The notes under the pieces: generated by a model | Seen by the model: the letters and a program-made list of their open reading frames with translations, nothing else | Database searches by the model: none | What the model was told of the DNA's origin: nothing | Translations under genes and position numbers: made by a program | Assembly (NCBI GenBank): GCA_022747635.1 | Contig: JAKTNV010000009.1 | Span: 2,291,564-2,355,563 of the forward strand | Direction: 5' to 3' | Source: Hetaerina americana | Taxonomy: Eukaryota > Arthropoda > Insecta > Odonata > Calopterygidae | Length of the DNA: 64,000 bases | In this document: positions 10,119 through 20,863 of the stretch, piece by piece | Layout of the letters: every line of letters starts with the position of its first letter | How positions within the stretch are numbered: position 1 is the first letter of the stretch

Positions 10119-10403
10119 AGCACTCACGGGGGCCCAATGGACCTCAAGCGCCACGCGGGAGATTTCGGAAACATCGAAGCGAACGAGCTGGGAGTGGCGT
10201 TCGTGAGCATCGTGGCGCCAGGTCTGATGCTGGCGGTGGAAACGGGAGGGAGCCTGGGAGTGATCGGCCGATCCCTGGTCATTCACGAGAAGCCGGACGA
10301 CTTGGGTCTGGGCGGAGACGATGAGAGTTTGACGACCGGCAACACCGGGGCCAGACTGGCGTGCTGCGTCATCAAGAACCTGGCGAACGCCACCTCGCCA
10401 TAG
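10119..10403 (+). CDS. Cu/Zn superoxide dismutase, terminal exon
   Basis: This exon is 94 codons plus TAG, starting [19 protein letters not shown]. It carries the zinc ligands H3 and H12 and the aspartate D15 (GDFGN). The fourth copper ligand is H56 in [13 protein letters not shown], the active-site arginine is R79 and the disulfide cysteine is C82 (GARLACCVI). All metal ligands are therefore conserved across the two exons and the enzyme should be active. The protein ends NATSP, a possible N-glycosylation site. The start follows GATTTTCAG in phase 0. The upstream exon is at 4852-5286. Confidence 0.92.
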   Translation, partial: STHGGPMDLKRHAGDFGNIEANELGVAFVSIVAPGLMLAVETGGSLGVIGRSLVIHEKPDDLGLGGDDESLTTGNTGARLACCVIKNLANATSP

Positions 10404-10560
10404 GGGAGGGAGACAGGCGGCGGTGCATCAGGGGTCCCCTTCTCGAGCCCCCGGCTGAAATTAAAACTGGACTACAACCGACAAGCTGAGACTTGTCGAG
10501 TGACAGGGGAGTGCCGAGTGAGTTCGATGCTGGAATAAATGTTCACGAGACTCGGACGTG
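10404..10560 (+). promoter_or_regulatory. SOD 3' UTR with AATAAA at 10534
   Basis: After the TAG, a single AATAAA (GGAATAAATG, 10534-10539) gives a 3' UTR of roughly 150 bases. Position and spacing fit a normal cleavage signal for the SOD transcript. Confidence 0.6.
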
Positions 10561-10835
10561 ATTTTCAGGTGAAGACCGATTGCGCCGAGGAGAAGAGTCC
10601 AGCCGCACAGGATCGGCGATTGATGGGCGAATATGGAAAATGGTAGCAAATAATTAGATTTAAAACAAACCGAACAAACGCCAATTTTAAAATTGGATAT
10701 CTCAGTTATTCTTGCACACTTGAATTGGGACACAAAAAAACTAGGGAGGACTTCGTTGGTAGGGATTGAAGTGGGACCAAAAGAATAGTCTACTTCGGGA
10801 TAACAAGGATAATGTGATATTTTATTGCAATGATA

Positions 10836-11180
10836 TTTAGATATTTTAGCACCATGCAAGCCACCGCTAGGGTGTGTGGCAAGGGGTGAGCACACACCGG
10901 ACTAATTTTTAACCCTAGCACGGTTGGAAAATGTAATTCTGATCCTTTATCGTTCGTTGAAAAAATGGCATATTAAATCTATCTGTTCTCTAATTAATCT
11001 CTATAATTTTATTTACGTGATATCTCCTACCGTAGTACGATGGGAGTAATAATATATTTTCAACATCATCACTCCTAAAGAGACTTCCTTCCAAATTCCA
11101 ACGCTACTCAGCTTATCATAACAACGTTTCACAAATCAAGCTCCTCTACGCTTCACAAGATCCAATTCGGCAATCAATGG
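10836..11180 (-). mobile_element. LINE-C 3' end (RT C-terminus plus terminal hairpin)
   Basis: On the minus strand, about 11140-10900 is the decayed RT C-terminus that at 33.7-33.9 kb reads LPPSYYGRRDH, KIREIKC and RFKMSFFP. Then comes a short UTR with GCCACACACC..GGTGGCTTGCAT and a T/A-rich end. It is 5'-truncated. The region 11185-13390 that follows has no gene or repeat I can identify. Confidence 0.7.
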
Positions 11181-11184
11181 CATT

Positions 11185-13395
11185 TCCCAGCAGAATAGTA
11201 GCGGGGAGAAAATATTTGTCCTTCAAGTGAGTTCAAGGAGTGAGTTAGAGTGAATGAGTCTAAAAGTGAGTCTAGTTAAAGTGAGAATTTTTATCCACCA
11301 TATTTAAACATGCCATCGAATTGGAGTAAAGCGTGGTAAATACTCGCTTGTGAAAAAGCGACTGACGTATGCATAGGAAGCAAGGTGCCCATCCTCAAAA
11401 CAAAGAGATATTTAAATTCACTCCGCTTTGAACTTCACGGTGGATGCATAATTCATAAAGCGGAGTATTGTAAAAAGTCAAGTTCTACTTGCAAAACAAC
11501 ACTGATTTATTTCTCTGCCTCGGATCAACACAAGGGAACAATTGAAACGAGGGAAGAGCACAGAACTTGTTTTTTTTCATTTCTTCATCCAAACTAGCGA
11601 CAGTGAATAAATTCCTGAAAATTGATTCAAGCAGGCTTCAGCTTCAACAGTAAGACACGCGTTTTCGAATGATATTTCTTCGCGCAGTGATACTTTCGTT
11701 CTCATCGAAATGCATTTCATTGGCTCACAATTTAACTAGGAGAAGATAGATTCAAGTTGATGGAAAGCATTCTACAAACTATGCTTTCAAGTGAAATAAG
11801 ATGATCCAATTGTGAAAAAAATGTATCAATTCTACTTCCTGTTTCTGGACCTGCAGTGCTAGCATTAGATTGTCGTGCATTGGCCAGGTATTCCCGCGTT
11901 AGAACATATTTGAATCCTTCAAACATTTCAAATGGAAAAATCACTTAATGCGCGGATTTAATTTTAATTCGCATATTTTCTCTCACCAAATTGGTCAAAC
12001 GGTTCGCACGTTCCAGGGAAACATTTGATGAATGATCTTTATCATTAAAAAAACGTAAATGTATACGTCAATAAAAAAGACTGCCGCCAAATAATATTTT
12101 TGGCGGTCATCACGCTGTTAATTGTTTATTTATCGATGGCGACATTTGAGAAAAGAATCCACGGTCAACAACTGGGTTTTCAAGAAACAACACGAAAAGA
12201 AAATAGAAGACACCCCAATTTAAAGTTGGCAGCATGATCTGAGTTTTCTGTCGTGCATGTCTTAATTTTGTCATCCCAACGCATGGTTCTACACGAAGCA
12301 AAGCGTCTTCCTTCATCATTCTGATCCGGAGGGTAAAATACACGTAAGGGCGAAATTTCAAGAGAAAAAATCAAAGTAAAAATGGTTCAAAGGATTGTCC
12401 AAATCATGGATTAATATTAGGGTAAAGAGAATTAGGCATTGGTGACTGGGCACCAGTACCTAGGGAAAGGATACCTGTGCCTAGGGCAATAACCGACGGA
12501 ATATTATACCGCAAATCAATTGATGTAGCTAGATTAGCCCACGATTATCCATTTGCCTCTTGTTTGTGTTAAAGGAGTGGGATTTAAAAATATTAAATCA
12601 TTTATTTTTTGCCAATATAACTGACATTTGCTATGCAAAAAATATTTCCTGCGAACTCTTCTCAAGAGACGCAATCTTCGCATTCTCTTGTCCATTTGCC
12701 CTGCCTTGTTAAATTCTACGTGCCATGTGGAGTTGGCCACTCTCAAATAGTTTCAATTGAAGCACCCTCCCCTCGGCAGTGGCTCTTAGGCACTCAGGAT
12801 ATTATAAGATTGGGTGAAATTCTGTGCCGGTTAATTTGCGTTACATTTATTCATTTAAAAGTATTATCATTTATCCGGGCTTAATCTAGCAGCGTCCCAT
12901 GTCATGCATTCAAACAACACACTTCGTAATAATTTACCGCAACATTTATTACGGTACTTATTTAATAGGCATCTATCGAGGTAGTTTGGGGTGTGTTTCG
13001 GTTGGACACAGACTAACTGCAGCCACAAAGAGGCACGAAATGGCACCCTACGATATGCACGAAAGGCTGTTCTGTTGTCTCACTAGATAAGGCTTAGAAA
13101 AGCGGGGGTAGTCACTCTCTGTCCCGCCAAAAGCTACGGCATTATAACCTAATAAATTCCAGGGACTGTATGAAAAAGCGTGGCAAGAAGCAAGAAGGAT
13201 TTCGATCCAATACCGTGCCGCAAATGGTTTCGCGGGTTGGTCCTTTGGGGGGGAATCGGTACCAGTGCCCTTGGCATTGCACCTCGGCCTCGCCACCTTG
13301 GGCACCGGGCACCCGAAATCCGGTGAGAGTCACCAAGTGGTGCTTCTGGCACCGACCCTGGCAGTTACTGTCGGTAAACCCGCGAGGGCAGCTTC
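11185..13395. other. No recognisable gene
   Basis: Only short frames without known motifs were seen on either strand, for example 11732-11944 minus and 12633-12884 plus. Composition is AT-rich and unlike the neighbouring GC-rich exon at 13.4 kb. It may be intergenic sequence between the convergent SOD and SMP-like genes, or intron of the latter. Confidence 0.6.
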
Positions 13396-13402
13396 TACTC
13401 AC

Positions 13403-13650
13403 CACCGGTTGAAGAGGAAGTTGACCCACTCGGCTGTCTCGTCGAGGGGGCAGAGTGCAGCCCGCGAGCGCCGCCGCGCCCTCTGGGCCTCGCGACACAC
13501 GGCGCACCGGATGTAGGCTGAGATGCGGCCGTGCGTCACCGCACCCACCGCCACGAGAAGCAGCAGCGTCCAGGCGAGAGACGCCCCCATTGCCCCGAGC
13601 AGGTAGCACGCAAACGCCGTGGCCAGGGTCACCGCGAGCGTCCATCGGAC
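13403..13650 (-). CDS. Probable exon of an extended-synaptotagmin-like SMP protein
   Basis: On the minus strand the exon follows TTCTCCCCCAG (acceptor) and ends at a GTGAGT donor just after CGGTG. It reads VRWTLAVTLATAF, then the hydrophobic YLLGAMGASLAWTLLLLVAVGAV, a basic RRRSRA segment and DETAEWVNFLFNRW. A re-entrant membrane hairpin followed by a Glu-Trp-x-Asn-x-Leu start of an SMP domain is the layout of extended synaptotagmins and tricalbins, which move lipids at ER-plasma membrane contacts. The flanking exons were not found. GC content is high. C2CD2-like proteins are an alternative. Confidence 0.5.
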
Positions 13651-13794
13651 CTGGGGGAGAACGGGGAGAAAGGGGTCAAATTTGAACTCATCTTGGTTAA
13701 AGTTAAATCTAACCAGTCGGATACATTTAATGTCATCTAATAAGAATCAGAGTAAACTATTAATTTAGTCCTCAATTCAATTTATCAAAGATAT

Positions 13795-14853
13795 CGCGTC
13801 CCTCGACTGAATTTCTCCCAAATCTTGCCACTTTCGTCCCGACTAAAAATCCATTCTTGTTCCAAAACTGTTTTTACTTGCGGACCAAAGGCACAGCGAT
13901 GGGAACGAGGATGGCACCATCATTGGCCAATCTCTTCATGGACTCGAAGAGACTTTCCTGTCTAAGCAACCATTCCAACCTCATTTCTGGGTCCGCTACA
14001 TAGACGATTTTTTATTCTCTGGACACATGGCTCTGACTCTCTCAATAATTTCTTACGACTGGCTTTCTCTTCCATTTCAGATTCCACTATCACCTTTCTT
14101 GACAAAGAGATCTCGATTCACAATAACAAATTCACCACTTCAGTATATATAAAAGCCATTAACTATCAGCAATACATACTTAATCTGCAATCTTACACGA
14201 CAATGACGCGACCTGATCCTTACTATTCCAATGCCCATCTCTCGCATACAGGCGACCCGTCAATCTCAAAAACCTTCTTAGATCCACCAATTCTTTGGCG
14301 CCCTCATTTTTCCTTAAAAATTCCGCCGCAAATTTCCTTATATTTCCCCTACTTGCAGCCGCCTCCGATGTAACACATGCCTACTTATCAGATCTGCTCT
14401 CCTCTCCCTACATCCCCTCATTGCCCCCTCACCTCGTTCCCGCGCTAATTGCCTCTCAAAATATATTATTTATCTTTTGTCATGCAAACATTGCACTTCC
14501 TTTTACATAGGCGAATGCATTACCCCCTTATCTATTCGAATGAATAATCACCGGTACTCCTGCAATTCTGCCTCACTCTCTTCTCTTCCTATCCCTTCAC
14601 ACGCCAATTCCCACAACCTTTCATTCGACCAGTGTTTTGCCATCAGCATCCTAGAATCCCTACCTGATTCAGCCACCAACATAGAGGTGAGAACTCGTGA
14701 ATCCGCCTACATATTAGCTTTCCGTTCTTTCAAAATTCCCACCATTAACCGCCATCTTTGATTTCCCTCCCAGCATTCCCTGCACCTCCCATTCCTCCCC
14801 CCCCAGACCCCTAGCCGCTCTCTCTCTCTCTCCCACTCCCCTAGCCCTTTCCT
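13795..14853 (+). mobile_element. Penelope-like element, internally deleted
   Basis: RT remnants (FLPNLATFVPTKNP, AKGTAMGTRMAPSLANLFM, FWVRYIDDFL at about 13990, FLDKEISIHNN) are followed by a jump from about 14180 to the post-RT region. An intact GIY-YIG domain occupies 14477-14761. The start, about 13798, is inside RT sequence. The tail is cut at about 14853, where a minus-strand LINE-A begins. It is the same family as the element at 472-2823. Confidence 0.82.
14477..14761 (+). pseudogene. PLE GIY-YIG endonuclease domain, open frame
   Basis: The frame is uninterrupted: SCKHCTSFYIGECITPLSIRMNNHRYS, SFDQCFAISILESLP, IEVRTRESAYILAF, then a stop. It is the best preserved endonuclease of this family in the window, but its RT is deleted upstream, so it is listed as a pseudogene part. 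Confidence 0.75.
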
Positions 14854-14854
14854 T

Positions 14855-15335
14855 GTTTGTATAGCGTTCTCCCCCTTAGTCTTCAACAACACATTATCGA
14901 TCAATACGCCCTTCATCCATTTTTCCAGCTTCCTCAAGATTTCTCCCAACAATCCCCTGTCCTCGCCCACCACACCTAGTACTTACTCGTTTGTTTTCCT
15001 TTCGGTGTATTTCACCTTCTCCACACCCACATTAAAAAAGCCTCCAATCTACGCCTATCCTCCGGCTTCAATGACCACGCTGCCGCGCTGTACAATACTA
15101 CGCTATATATTAAAGTTTTTACGAGTCTTTTCTTAATTTGCTTACTAAACGTCCCTGTCATCAACTCCCTCCTCCTTATGAAAGCCTCTTCGCCCAGCGA
15201 AATTCTTCTACAAGCGTCCCTACTGATTGACCGTGTTGGTCGAAAACACTTACGAGATACGTAAGCTGCTCCATCTTCTCCAATTTTCGCTCACCTATTT
15301 TTATGTTTGGCTTAGCCTTTTTCTTTATATGTTAT
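14855..15335 (-). mobile_element. LINE-A RT C-terminal fragment and 3' tail
   Basis: Reading the minus strand from 15335 down: a decayed LEQV..YLSSVF.Q segment, RRRELMTGTF, the region corresponding to TLIYSVVLYSAAAWSLKPEDRRRLEAF, then MVGEDRGLLGEILRKLEKWMKGVLIDN near 14960-14890. It matches the 50.7-51.4 kb copy with scattered frameshifts. Confidence 0.72.
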
Positions 15336-15399
15336 TTGGATAACATCTTATGTATATACATAACAAACTTTGACAGCAACAAACAATATTAGAGAACAT

Positions 15400-16245
15400 A
15401 AAAAGATCACTCACACGTTATGTATTGATCATTTCGACGGAATTCAACTCCGTCTCCATCAGAAGATATAGAAGTAATGACTGCTGGAATTGTTGAGGTG
15501 AGGGGTGCGCGAGAAAGGGAAGGGGGCCAGGGGAAGGGGAGAACGGGAGGCGGAGGAAGGGTGAGAGGAAGTGTTGGGGGAGAGGAAAGGGTTGAGGAGA
15601 GGCTAGAGGGGAGCGGAGATAGGGAAAGAGTGAGAGGGAGGAGATGGAATTGACACAAAATCGGAAAAAAGAACAATCTGCTCACCACAACTGTTGCAAC
15701 ATCCGAGACCCAGGTTTCAACGTACAAAGTCGTGATCAAGACCCTGCAAGTCCAAACAAAGGCCACGCACACCAAAACTCATGCGGAAGAACAAAGCATT
15801 CACCTCTCCCATATGCATCGCCTCCACAAAGTGAAATTTCGGACCATTCTCATCAGTAAACGGCATTGAGGCCCGGATGCTGATAAGCCATAGGAAGCCA
15901 ATTGAATGCCATTTCAAGAGTTTTTAATTCTATAGGGTTATCGGATGTGGGAAGGGACGCTAGGACGGAAACATTGTAACACTGGTTGAAGGGGGTTTTA
16001 TGATGGGAAGCATGTTTAGGGATGGGGAGACCCCCATCCATATGAAGGTCTCCCCATCCCTAAGCATGCTTCCCTAGATGGGTGGACGGGGAGGAGGGAT
16101 TGCACGAGGCGCGGTGGTTGTTAATCCTAAGGTTCAGGGTGAGGAACATTGGCCTATGTAAAAGGCCGGGCAGAGTTTACAGGTCAGAAGATAAACAACA
16201 TTCTTGGAAGTGCAGGAGGAGTGGGGGAAGGGTGGGAGAGAGTTA
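15400..16245 (-). mobile_element. Penelope-like element 3' part, minus strand
   Basis: On the minus strand, about 16240-16110 gives a decayed NNVVYLLTCKLCPAFYI. Bases 16041-15853 give LPIPKHASHHKTPFNQCYNVSVLASLP and ELKTLEMAF with a stop at 15853. A tail runs down to about 15400. A hammerhead-like core lies at 15431-15461 (minus: CTGATGG, hairpin, CGAAAT). This is a third PLE subfamily. A local palindrome at 16006-16074 disrupts its coding region. Confidence 0.75.
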
Positions 16246-16261
16246 AAAGGTGGGATGGAGT

Positions 16262-16334
16262 AAAAATGTGTATAGTATATATATATACTATACTACAGTA
16301 TATACTATATATATATGTATATATATATATATAG

Positions 16335-16389
<55 letters not shown>

Positions 16390-16425
16390 CTATTATATAT
16401 ATATACATATATATATAGATAGATA
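16262..16425. repeat. (TA)n microsatellite
   Basis: TA-rich sequence with short interruptions (GTATACTA, GATAGATAG). It flanks the SINE at 16426 on the left, and the matching tract is at 16700-16800. Confidence 0.95.
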
Positions 16426-16700
16426 GTCGCGGGTCGCGGTAGTCCAGCGGTTAGAACTGTTGACCGGAGGGTCCCGGGTTCGATTCCCGGGCAAGGCACT
16501 CTGGGCACCTGCAGCTCCACGCAAGCTAAAGTGATTTTTCGGGTACCAGGTCTTCCTGGGAAACCATAACCGGCACAGGGAAAGGAACTGGTCCCTCTAG
16601 CCTGATGTGTGAATTTCACGCGCCGTCGGGCTTAGTACTGGGTGAACTCTACCATCACCTACTAAACCGACCTTCGGGTTGATTACTGTATGATTATGGC
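16426..16700 (+). mobile_element. tRNA-derived SINE inserted in (TA)n
   Basis: An A-box-like TAGTCCAGCGGTTAGA at about 16440 and a B box GGGTTCGATTCCCGG at about 16477 have the spacing of a pol III promoter. A body of about 200 bp follows that has no tRNA acceptor pairing. TA repeats lie on both sides (to 16425 and 16700-16800), consistent with insertion into a microsatellite. It is not a real tRNA gene, since the 5' and 3' ends of the tRNA-like part do not pair. Confidence 0.75.
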
Positions 16701-16713
16701 TTATATATATATG

Positions 16714-16746
<33 letters not shown>

Positions 16747-16747
16747 G

Positions 16748-16792
<45 letters not shown>

Positions 16793-16800
16793 TATACATA
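16700..16800. repeat. (TA)n microsatellite, right side
   Basis: About 100 bp of TA repeat with GTATAT and ACATAT interruptions. The following 16805-17020 is AT-rich with no gene seen. Confidence 0.95.
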
Positions 16801-17019
16801 CATGTGTGTGTGTAAGCTGACTGCCTGCCTACCAACTCAATTAACATTTTAGTTAAACCATTTATATATCAAGAAAGGCTCTACTTATTGTAATCATATG
16901 TGACTTTTTATAATAATATAAGGAAAAAAATCAATTAAACTACAAAAATAAGTATTACAATGGCTTGTCAGAAAGACAAGCCATTTCTTTATTCAATCTA
17001 GACATATATACATTCGGTT

Positions 17020-18885
17020 TTATTCTCTTGAGTCAAGCAACTTCTGATATGAAACATTTTTTGTTTTGTTATTAGGCCCAAGAACAAATAAAGCGGATGG
17101 TTTACCAACATGTGAACATGTCACATATAATCGATCATGAGAAAACCATAGGTTTTCTAGATTCAGACCACAAACGCTCAACTATTCCTATTGTGATTTG
17201 TTAATCGTCATCGCGAATGAAACACGATTTGGAAATTGAATTCGCTTAAACTCGAAGGGCATATCGGTCAGGATCATGGAAATACTCGGAGGGATAACTT
17301 CATCTTTGAATTTTTCTTTGAGTATAGTCGCGTGAATCGCATTGATCATCAATATTTTTATCACCAAACGCGTTCCATTGCGTAGTTTTGGTTGGTTTAG
17401 GTTTCGAAGCATCACGACCACCGAGTCAACCTCTAGCTGTAAATTGTGCGGTGGTAAGCCGAAGGAATTTAAGATTTCAAATGGATAGTTGGTTACTCCG
17501 TCTTCGTTTGTTACAAAGCCAATAGATTTGAATGAATACGGAGTATCAACGATTTGATTCTGAATTATGAAGTTTAAGTCATCCACATCTTTGTCCTTAG
17601 CCGCCAAAATTGTTCGCTCACTCAATCGTTTGTGATGTTTGTAGTTATCAATGATGTTCGGATGCTCATCTTTCGATGAAGCGAAATTGCAAAAATTCCG
17701 AGAAAATGAAATCAATCCGCTCGATTCCTTGACAGGAACACGGCCATTGCCGATATTCAACAATTGCTTGGAGAAATCTTCAGCAGATGGATCTTTCAGC
17801 AATGCAACTCTCATGTTTGTTGTCAGTGGAAGTTTCTTTACATAGCGCCACCGATGTGATGATTGGAGGCAAGCGTTTTTTCATCGGCAGCAGTCGATCT
17901 TGGAATGACTGGCAGCGTTTGGCGGAAATCGCCGGACAGTAAAATCACCAAAGCATCTCCAGTCATTGCGCAGATCTTTCAATGTCCGGTCACGTGCTTC
18001 CAATGCGCGCTCTTGCGCCATCACGTATTCGCCCCGTATGATTTTAGATGCTAATAAATTTTGGCCATTGTGGACTGTTTCGAAAGTTTACATGACACTT
18101 GTTCAGAATTGTGGAGGTTTAACGACAACTTTAATGCTGAATGAACCATACTGCATCCTAGCCGAATGTCACAAGAAGAAACTACTATCGCAATGTCCGA
18201 TTTCGCACGAACTGTGTTCAAAAGCAATGATATGAGGAATGCCTTCTCAGTTCCACCAGGGGCATCCAGGAAAAGTAAGCTACCATTTCCTACGTCAATT
18301 GCCCTCATGAATATATCATATTCTTCCTTCTGCGGGGGGTTCAGCAGGGGTACATTCGTTTGAACTCATTGGTCTAATTCAAGTCTATCATATTCACAGT
18401 CCAATTCTCTATCAAACGCGTCCTTCAATCCATGATCTGCCATTGCCATTCCTAACTTCACTAATTAACTGCCGCACATGAAGTAACACAAATCTTCAAT
18501 CAACAGCAAAACCTGGTTATTTTAATTCGATGTAAAATGTCTTCTGACATGTTATCCTTGTATTGGTTCCACAGGTCAGGCGGATTGGATGGGAAGCATG
18601 TCGAAAGGATGATGGCAAATAATAAGCGTATCTGATTTGGAGATGCAGAAATAGTTGCTTCAGCCATTGTCGTGTCCCAATGATTATCGTTTTCGAGCAA
18701 ATTGAGCTCTTGACATGCAGCACGAAATGTTGGCTCCACTGTACCATTAACAGATTGTAATTATTCGAACGATGTTGGCTTTTTCACATTCACCAGAGAC
18801 AATCGCAAATACAAGTATCCATCATTCTGCGGATGAACTGTATTATTACGGACGGCCAAGAGCATCAGTAGAATGAACATCCGGG
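17020..18885 (-). pseudogene. Helitron-type PIF1 helicase pseudogene
   Basis: Reading the minus strand from about 18880: NTVHPQNDGYLYLRLSLVNV, PTFRAACQELNLLENDNHWDTT, PNQIRLLFAIILSTCFP and YKDNMSEDILHR (18740-18500). Then comes LLFLDAPGGTEKAFLISLLL (Walker A, about 18270) and ALVILLSGDFRQTLPVIP (motif III, about 17930). Next is VALLKDPSAEDFSKQLL to FAMTINKSQ (17814-17188), then a decayed VTCSHVGKPSALFVLG. This is the SF1B helicase part of a Helitron Rep-helicase. Stops and frameshifts lie at about 18050, 17830 and 17185. The Walker A GKT is E-K-A, so ATPase activity is lost. No Rep domain was found. Confidence 0.88.
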
Positions 18886-18939
18886 CGACCAGGAACCACG
18901 TCACCTTACTTCCGACGCTGAAATTTATTCGATGAAGCG

Positions 18940-19225
18940 ATACGATACGTTATTTTACGATACGATATTTTAATGTTTATTCTGCTATCCTGGCCTGAGA
19001 AGAACCCAAAAAAACAAATATATTTAAAGTCGACGATACGATACGATATCACAAAACGATACTTCTACGATATTATAATGGTTATCCTGCTATTCTTGGC
19101 TAAGATAAATAAAAAAAAACAAATATTATTAAAATCGAAGATACGATGCGATATTTTACGATACAATACCTTTACGATATTTTAATGGTTATTCTGCTAT
19201 TCTGGAATGAGTCGTATCGAAAAAA
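18940..19225. repeat. Imperfect tandem repeat, unit about 85-90 bp, three copies
   Basis: Three successive blocks each carry ACGATACGATAT or a close form, TTTTAATG, TTATTCTGCTAT and TCTTGGC/CTGGCC/TCTGGAA, followed by an A-rich stretch and TCGA/TCGAAG. They lie just outside the helicase pseudogene, followed by AGCCGTTCTCGAGCTATAA. Helitron-associated minisatellite is one possibility. Confidence 0.65.
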
Positions 19226-19319
19226 CCAAGCATCATTAAAATCAATTCAGCCGTTCTCGAGCTATAAATGGTGTCACTAACACGATTTACGACTTTCTTT
19301 TATGTATATAGATATATAT

Positions 19320-20860
19320 AATATTTACATTAGAAAGACTCTGGAAGAACAATAGAGAGATATCGTGAAACCTACGGACGAATCGGGAACAGGAGGCGGA
19401 AGAAGAATGATTTGAAAGCGCACTGTTCTATCGTGGATGGTAATAGGAAGGGGGAAGTGGGAGAAGAACATAATTGGTGCAAGGGAATGGAGGGGAAGGC
19501 CTTAATGAAAGGGGCATGAGGGTGATTAAATTGGAAATGAGGAGGGAGTAATTATCTAATTTAGGATTAGGCCAATGGTTGAGGCAGCGGAGACAATGTA
19601 GGTTAATGCAAACTGTTGAGCCCTGGTAGGATGAAGGGTTTAAGCAACCAGAAATTTGGTAATTCCGTGTTATTGAACTGTGAATTAGGCACAATGGGAG
19701 ATAGGAGTTGGCGGATAGAAATGGAAAAAATTATCAAATGAAAGACTGTTGGGGAGGGCGAGCTTGCGGTGGACCGCAAAAGGTGAGGAAGAAGTTCTAT
19801 GGTTGTTATTGCAGATGGGAAGGGGAGCGGAAGATTAAGCGATGTGAAAAAAGGAGAACTGGTGGCACAGCATTACTTATGCGACGTTTTCTGAGGATCC
19901 GCTGCCGTGCGATGAAAAGGGCCAGGACTCCTACGGCCGGTGGAAGCGGCGGGGGGGCGGTTGAGAGGGGAGGGGGGGCGGGAGACGGGATGGACGAAGG
20001 GGTCTCGGGGGAGGGGGGGAGAAACAAAGATCGAGGAGAGCGAAGGCCGTGCTGGAGAAGGGGGGGGAATGCATGAGTGTAATGCGCTCGCCTTACGCAC
20101 ACACGGGAAGGAGGCGGGGCAGAAGTTCGAAGGCGCGTCGGTGTTGGCGGGCGCAGAGTGTATGCGGAAGAGTAAGGGGTGAGGCGGCCATTAGGGGGGG
20201 GGGCACGTTTCTAGGAGGAAAGGAGGCTTAAGGGTCATCCAAGTGGTGGCCGGGTGTTGAATGATAATTAAAAATGGAATTGCTATTTGCGAATTAAGAA
20301 TCTAACTCTCGATCCATGCCCTCTGCATTTGCATGAAACATTGAACACTTGACCATCACTACTGTATCACCTTCATACTTCACTCGACCAGCAAACAATA
20401 AAAACTTCCTATAACCCACCAACCCGTGGACACTTAGACTTGGATCGAAATGGCGATGGGTCCATGCCTAGGGCACGTCCACGCCCCTAATAGGCAATGG
20501 GGGGGATGGAGAGGGAAGAAAGGAGGGAGTATTTTCATCGAGTATCGACTCACACTCACGGGTAAAATACTTTCAGCAGCCATAAAAAACATGAATACGG
20601 GAACCGAAGCGATTGGATATTATTTCAAAAATTAAGGGTTATTGTACCCCTGGATAGAGGAAAGCGATCATTATCAGCCGTAAAGGAGTATTGATCAAAG
20701 TGACCTTTCGCGAAAAGGAGTTCTTTAGAATCGTGACGGAATACATTATTTTTCGGCAAATCAGCGACTATCAAGATAAAGTCACGCAAATATTCATGAA
20801 CCTCGTTTTCACATTATACCTATTTTCCACATACCTTTAATTCGTGTGAATATATTATAT
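19320..20860. other. No recognisable gene; GC-rich island at 19.9-20.2 kb
   Basis: No known motif was found in any frame. The segment 19900-20210 is a purine-rich, G-run-rich stretch on the plus strand (GGGGGGG runs), giving compositional ORFs rich in Gly/Arg or Pro/Ser. 20250-20860 is AT-rich and featureless. Confidence 0.55.
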
Positions 20861-20863
20861 CTA

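Noticed and set aside
13142..13645. 167-codon minus-strand frame overlapping the SMP-like exon
   Set aside because: It is a shadow frame in GC-rich sequence; the splice sites and hydrophobic pattern support the other frame.
16426..16500. Possible tRNA gene
   Set aside because: A and B boxes are present, but the acceptor ends do not pair and a SINE body follows. The same applies to the tRNA-like heads at 21652, 35785 and 60413-60580.
18940..19225. CRISPR-like array
   Set aside because: Units are diverged and contiguous, without uniform spacers, and the genome is clearly eukaryotic.
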